Shown here piece by piece: positions 5,825 through 9,424 of a stretch of DNA of 9,424 nucleotides; within the stretch, counting starts at the first letter, position 1; each line of letters begins with the position of its first letter. Made by a program: the position numbers and the translations under genes. Source of the stretch: Thiotrichales bacterium (GTDB lineage Bacteria; Pseudomonadota; Gammaproteobacteria; J044); the NCBI GenBank assembly GCA_024762895.1, contig JANTGN010000094.1, positions 1 to 9,424 on the forward strand. Reading direction: 5' to 3'. The notes under the pieces were generated by a model. It was given only the letters and a program-made list of their open reading frames with translations, was not told the origin of the DNA and did not search any database.

Positions 5825-7432
5825 ATGAATTTCGCCAAAAGAGTATTTTCTGGTACTAGCGTCCTTCCCCTGGTCGGGGCAACACTATTTATCTTTTTCT
5901 ATCTATTACTCCTTCTTTCTTTTGATTATGTGAATTTTCTGAACGAAACAGAGAGTGTCATCATCGAAGGAAATCAGTCCAGTCACAAGATGCGTCTTAA
6001 TAGTCAACTCATGGAGATCTCACGCGCACGGTCGCGGATCACTAACCAGATTATTGATATAGACGACCCCTTTGAACAGGATGAATTGAATCTCGAGCTG
6101 GATCGGTTGGCAGGCCGTTTTGCCGTATTGCGTGAAGAGTTGCTCAGCCAGGAGCTTACCAGTGTCGAGCGTCAGATTGTCCTGCAGGTACATCCGGAAA
6201 TTGTACGAATAATCTTGCCAGCACAAAGGCTGGCTGTTGAACTTGCCATGAGTAACAATCCTGTAGACCGTCTGCGGGCCCGCAATATCCTTTATGAAAC
6301 CGTTCTGCCAGGGCAGGGAAGAATGGTCGATTCGTTCGGTGAGCTAATAGCCTTAGAACAGAAAAGTATAGAGGAGTTGACCAGGAAGGCACTCAGCAAG
6401 GCGAGTAAAACCAGGAAAAGAACTTATACCCTGACTACTATTGCCATCGGGATTACGCTCATTGCCTCTATTTTGGTGCTCCTGCATATCAGAAAAATAC
6501 AGAATGCCCTGCTTGCATCCAATCAGAACCTGGAGAAAACAGTACAGGAACGTACGGAAGAGCTGAGTACGGCCCGGGATGATCTGCAGCGGTATGTAGA
6601 TCTGGTGGATAAATATGTCATTACTTCACATACGGATGAGCATGGAATTATCCGTTATACCTCGGATGCCTTTTGCCGAATCTCACAATATGACGAGTTT
6701 GAGCTCATAGGTCGCCCGCATAGCATCGTTCGACACCCGGACATGCCGAACTCGATCTATGAAGATCTCTGGAAAACGATCAAACAGGGGCAATCATGGA
6801 GAGGTGAGATCAAGAATCGGGCTAAGGACGGCAGTGCCTATTGGGTCGACGTGAATATCGAGCCACAGGTTGATATCGAGGGCAAAATCACCGGCTATAT
6901 CGCTGTTCGTCAGGATATTACGGATAAGAAATGCATAGAAGAAATCTCTGTTACAGATTCGCTGACACAACTTTATAACCGCCTGAAACTGGATAACACC
7001 CTCCTCATTGAGGTAGAGCGTGGCAATCGCTATCAGCGACCCTTGTCGATTATATTGTTCGATGTAGATCACTTTAAAAAGGTCAATGACACCTATGGTC
7101 ACCAGGCAGGGGACGTCGTCCTGAAAGATATAGCCTCTATTGTGAAAAGGGTCGTCAGGGCTACCGATATGGCCGGGCGGTGGGGCGGTGAAGAATTTTT
7201 GGTGATCTGCGCCGATACGGATCTGGCAGGAGCAATCGAACTTTCTGAGCGCATCCGCGTTGCTATTGAAGATCACGATTTTGAGGGTGTCGGCAAGGTT
7301 ACCAGCAGTTTTGGTGTTGCCATGCAAACTCAGGGTGGGTCTGATGACGAGATCCTGGCTGATGCCGATGCGGCCCTGTACAGGGCCAAGGAAGGGGGCA
7401 GAAATCGCGTAGCCGCCGCTGAGAAAAATTAA
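5825..7432 (+). CDS. Membrane diguanylate cyclase with Aer-like PAS and GGEEF domains
   Basis: A 535-aa inner-membrane enzyme predicted to make c-di-GMP from two GTP. Order: TM1 (about 13-34), a helical periplasmic region (about 35-199) of no recognised family, TM2 (about 203-220), a coiled coil (about 222-262), PAS (about 263-370), GGDEF (about 375-533). The GGDEF domain looks active and feedback-inhibited: DSLTQLYNR (378-386), D413, N421 and D430 at the spacing of the PleD metal and GTP ligands, signature GGEEF (454-458), and I-site RATD (445-448) five residues before it. The PAS domain resembles the FAD-binding PAS of Aer: RHPDMP (303-308), W325 and KNR (330-332) keep the spacing of Aer R57, H58, D60, W79 and N85. 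A redox or energy input is therefore likely, besides any periplasmic signal. There is no EAL domain. The ATG at 5825 has a weak ribosome site but directly precedes the TM1 hydrophobic stretch. It appears to be a single-gene unit. Confidence 0.95.
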   Translation: MNFAKRVFSGTSVLPLVGATLFIFFYLLLLLSFDYVNFLNETESVIIEGNQSSHKMRLNSQLMEISRARSRITNQIIDIDDPFEQDELNLELDRLAGRFAVLREELLSQELTSVERQIVLQVHPEIVRIILPAQRLAVELAMSNNPVDRLRARNILYETVLPGQGRMVDSFGELIALEQKSIEELTRKALSKASKTRKRTYTLTTIAIGITLIASILVLLHIRKIQNALLASNQNLEKTVQERTEELSTARDDLQRYVDLVDKYVITSHTDEHGIIRYTSDAFCRISQYDEFELIGRPHSIVRHPDMPNSIYEDLWKTIKQGQSWRGEIKNRAKDGSAYWVDVNIEPQVDIEGKITGYIAVRQDITDKKCIEEISVTDSLTQLYNRLKLDNTLLIEVERGNRYQRPLSIILFDVDHFKKVNDTYGHQAGDVVLKDIASIVKRVVRATDMAGRWGGEEFLVICADTDLAGAIELSERIRVAIEDHDFEGVGKVTSSFGVAMQTQGGSDDEILADADAALYRAKEGGRNRVAAAEKN

Positions 7433-7711
7433 ATAGTTTTCCTATTGGCCCTCCTCTTTCTTAAAGCGCTGGACCTGTCTCAACCCAGGCATGGCTGAAC
7501 AGGCATTGCGCCTAAGGCCTCATGGACGTTTTTGGTGATGATTGATGAATGAAGATCTCTATTTCAGGGGGAAAGTGAGCGCAGCTCTCGATCCATCCAC
7601 GTTTCAGACGGGATCATCAAGTAATTTGGAACTGACATAGCCCTAATGAACCATTTTCGGTTTTGATCTGGCATAATAGTTTTTTCCCGAATGTCACATG
7701 ATGGCCAGTAT
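7433..7711. other. Intergenic region between the cyclase gene and accA
   Basis: No gene is supported on the plus strand. There is a short AGGC/GCCT hairpin near 7500 without a T run, so no convincing terminator for the cyclase gene. On the minus strand a 24-codon frame (7638 down to 7564) begins after an AGGG sequence and looks mildly protein-like, but it is too short to call a gene. The 3' end holds the likely accA promoter. Confidence 0.5.
7669..7677 (+). promoter_or_regulatory. Likely extended -10 promoter of accA
   Basis: TGGCATAAT gives a TGn extension followed by the -10-like hexamer CATAAT (7672-7677). No good -35 is present at 16-18 nt, which the extended -10 form can tolerate. Transcription would begin near 7684, leaving a short leader before the ATG at 7712. 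An ATG at 7691 would lie only a few bases from that transcription start. Confidence 0.4.
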
Positions 7712-8674
7712 ATGAATCCGGATTTTCTAGATTTTGAACAGCCAATTGCCGAACTTGAGGCCAAGATCGAAGAACTTCGTTACCTGACAGACGATTCTGA
7801 CATCAATATCAATGAAGAGGTCGGCAAGCTTCAGGCCAAATGCAAGACGCTGACTGAATCGATATTCAGTAAGCTGACGCCCTGGCAGACGGCCCAGCTG
7901 GCGCGTCATCCCCGTCGTCCCTATACCCTGGATTACATCGAGCATATATTCACCGATTTTCAGGAGCTTCATGGCGACCGTTCCTATGGGGATGATCCCG
8001 CCATCGTAGGCGGACTGGCGCGATTTAATGGGCAGCCCGTTATGGTCATTGGTCAGCAAAAGGGCCGAGATACCAAAGAAAAAATTCGCCGTAACTTTGG
8101 TATGCCCAGACCGGAAGGCTATCGCAAGGCCAAGCGCCTGATGGAAATGGCAGAGCGTTTTCAGATTCCCATCCTGACCTTTATTGATACACCGGGTGCC
8201 TATCCGGGGATTGGGGCCGAGGAACGTGGCCAGAGTGAAGCGATCGCGCGCAACCTGTTTGTCATGAGTGAACTCAAGACCCCGATCATCTGTACCGTTA
8301 TTGGTGAGGGTGGTTCTGGTGGTGCCCTGGCCATTGGGGTAGGGGACCGCACCATGATGCTGGAATACAGCACCTATTCCGTGATTTCCCCCGAAGGCTG
8401 TGCCTCTATACTCTGGAAGAGCGCCGAGAAGGCCTCTGATGCCGCCGAGGCGTTGGGAATCACCTCCGAACGCCTCAAGGAACTCGGCCTGATTGACGAA
8501 ATCATTCCAGAGCCCCTGGGCGGTGCCCATCGCGATTTTGACTCCACCTGCAAAAACATCCGTGATGCCCTGAGTAGCGCCCTAGATCGGTTGCAAAGTT
8601 CCAGCATCGATAAACTGCTGGATCAGCGTTATCACCGCCTGATGAGTTACGGTAATTTCAAGGAAGGTCAGTAA
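7712..8674 (+). CDS. accA: Acetyl-CoA carboxylase carboxyltransferase subunit alpha
   Basis: AccA and AccD form the alpha2beta2 carboxyltransferase that moves CO2 from carboxybiotin on AccB to acetyl-CoA, giving malonyl-CoA, the committed step of fatty-acid synthesis in the cytosol. With the start at 7712 the protein is 320 aa (E. coli 319) and opens MNPDFLDFEQPIAELEAKI, aligned with E. coli MSLNFLDFEQPIAELEAKI. An in-frame ATG at 7691 would add seven residues not expected for the family, so 7712 is preferred, although neither start has a clear Shine-Dalgarno. Conserved blocks are ARHPRRPYTLDY, KEKIRRNFGMP.PEGYRKA, FIDTPGAYPGIGAEERGQSEAIA, GEGGSGG (198-204, oxyanion-hole glycines), STYSVISPEGCASILWKSA and IIPEPLGGAHR. 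No key residue is missing. tilS follows 7 nt after the stop, suggesting one transcript. Confidence 0.98.
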   Translation: MNPDFLDFEQPIAELEAKIEELRYLTDDSDININEEVGKLQAKCKTLTESIFSKLTPWQTAQLARHPRRPYTLDYIEHIFTDFQELHGDRSYGDDPAIVGGLARFNGQPVMVIGQQKGRDTKEKIRRNFGMPRPEGYRKAKRLMEMAERFQIPILTFIDTPGAYPGIGAEERGQSEAIARNLFVMSELKTPIICTVIGEGGSGGALAIGVGDRTMMLEYSTYSVISPEGCASILWKSAEKASDAAEALGITSERLKELGLIDEIIPEPLGGAHRDFDSTCKNIRDALSSALDRLQSSSIDKLLDQRYHRLMSYGNFKEGQ

Positions 8675-8681
8675 GCGCAGC

Positions 8682-9424
8682 ATGAGGCTTGAGCCTGGTT
8701 GGTTATTACAGAGAATCCGTCGCCTTCCACCCGCTCAGATACTCCATGCCGGCTACAGTGGGGGGCTGGACTCCCATGTCCTGCTTCATCTGCTTGGTCA
8801 GATCAGGGACCAGATACCTCCAGTACGTGCCATTCATATTCATCATGGTCTGCTTGAAGAGGCCGATGCCTGGACCGAACATTGTCTTGACGTTTGCACG
8901 GGGTTGAATATCCCTCTGGATGTCTATCATGTGGATGCCCGGCCTAAACAGGGGGAGGGCCCCGAGGCAGGTGCCAGAAAAGCCCGCTATGAGGCCATGG
9001 CCATGCACCTGGGCGAGGGAGAGGCCTTGCTGACGGCTCATCATCAGGACGATCAGGCCGAGACCCTGCTGTTACAGTTATTTCGTGGGGCCGGATCAGC
9101 GGGCCTTGCAGCCATGCCTGCCTGGGCCCCCTTCGCTAAAGGCTGGCATGGTCGTCCCCTGTTGGAGGTCTCGCGGTCCCAAATCGAGGACTATGCTCGG
9201 GCACAGGGTCTGGAATGGATCGAGGACCCAAGCAACGTTGATCTACGATTACGCAGAAACTTTATCCGCCAGCAACTCATGCCCCAGATACAAGAACTAT
9301 GGCCGGGCATTAGCCAGACCCTGGCAGGCTCAGCCAGGTTACAGGCGGAAACACTGGGGCTGACCGATACCCTGGCCAGGCTGGATATGGAACAGGTCCA
9401 GGGAGAAACCCCTGCCACCCTGTC
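8682..9424 (+). CDS. tilS: tRNA(Ile)-lysidine synthase, 5' part (runs off window end)
   Basis: The frame is open from ATG 8682 to the window edge, about 247 codons of a protein usually about 430 aa. TilS uses ATP to attach lysine to C34 of the CAU anticodon of a minor tRNA-Ile, creating lysidine so that it reads AUA codons and is charged with Ile. The N-type PP-loop ATPase motif SGGLDS is at residues 26-31. It is followed by AIHIHHGL (about 50-57) with ADAWTEHC, then AHHQDDQAETLLLQLFRGAGSAGLAAM, RPLLEVSR, and EDPSN followed by RRNFIR, all typical of TilS. The part after this begins the central linker; the C-terminal tRNA-binding domains are outside the window. The start is 7 nt after accA, with AAGGAAGG inside the accA end as a somewhat distant ribosome site, so coupling to accA translation is likely. 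The same gene order (accA then tilS) is common in gammaproteobacteria. Confidence 0.97.
   Translation, partial: MRLEPGWLLQRIRRLPPAQILHAGYSGGLDSHVLLHLLGQIRDQIPPVRAIHIHHGLLEEADAWTEHCLDVCTGLNIPLDVYHVDARPKQGEGPEAGARKARYEAMAMHLGEGEALLTAHHQDDQAETLLLQLFRGAGSAGLAAMPAWAPFAKGWHGRPLLEVSRSQIEDYARAQGLEWIEDPSNVDLRLRRNFIRQQLMPQIQELWPGISQTLAGSARLQAETLGLTDTLARLDMEQVQGETPATL

Noticed and set aside
7490..7520. Candidate terminator after the cyclase gene (AGGC/GCCT hairpin)
   Set aside because: The stem is only 4 bp and no T run follows.
7727..8530. A 267-codon open frame on the minus strand inside accA
   Set aside because: It is antisense to accA, whose protein is conserved end to end; the antisense product has no recognisable domain.
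8706..9044. A 112-codon minus-strand frame and short plus-strand frames at 8689-8907 and 9085-9363
   Set aside because: All overlap the tilS frame starting at 8682, which carries the full set of TilS motifs and simply runs off the window end.

Overview
The window reads as a gammaproteobacterial chromosome segment. The basis is the gene order rnhB-dnaE ... accA-tilS, close protein-level resemblance to the Escherichia coli versions of all four, and a DnaE of the single-polypeptide E. coli type with a degenerate PHP metal site. No species can be named from the sequence alone. No rRNA, tRNA, CRISPR array, complete insertion sequence or phage gene was seen.

Layout. Positions 1-380 hold the 3' part of rnhB (ribonuclease HII). 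It is followed 2 nt later by a complete dnaE (replicative DNA polymerase III alpha subunit, 383-3877). After dnaE comes about 3.8 kb of accessory material: a DUF4304-like protein of unknown function (3955-4536), a secreted YceI-family lipocalin-like protein (4572-5159), a 665-bp AT-rich gap with a decayed-looking reading frame and several inverted repeats (5160-5824), and a two-pass membrane diguanylate cyclase with an Aer-like PAS domain and a GGEEF catalytic domain (5825-7432). A shorter gap (7433-7711) carries a likely accA promoter. Housekeeping genes then resume with accA (7712-8674) and, 7 nt later, the 5' part of tilS (8682 to beyond the window end).

How the genes work together. rnhB and dnaE form a tight replication and repair pair. 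accA and tilS form a second tight pair (fatty-acid initiation and tRNA-Ile lysidine synthesis). In many gammaproteobacteria these genes are close neighbours, so the three genes between dnaE and accA look like lineage-specific cargo. Within that cargo, the DUF4304-like and yceI genes are 35 nt apart and may be co-transcribed. The diguanylate cyclase has its own AT-rich upstream region with dyads and is probably a separate unit.

The most interesting points are the Aer-type PAS domain, whose conserved residues suggest a flavin-based redox input to c-di-GMP synthesis, and the unexplained intergenic region 5160-5824. No convincing new multi-gene system is visible.
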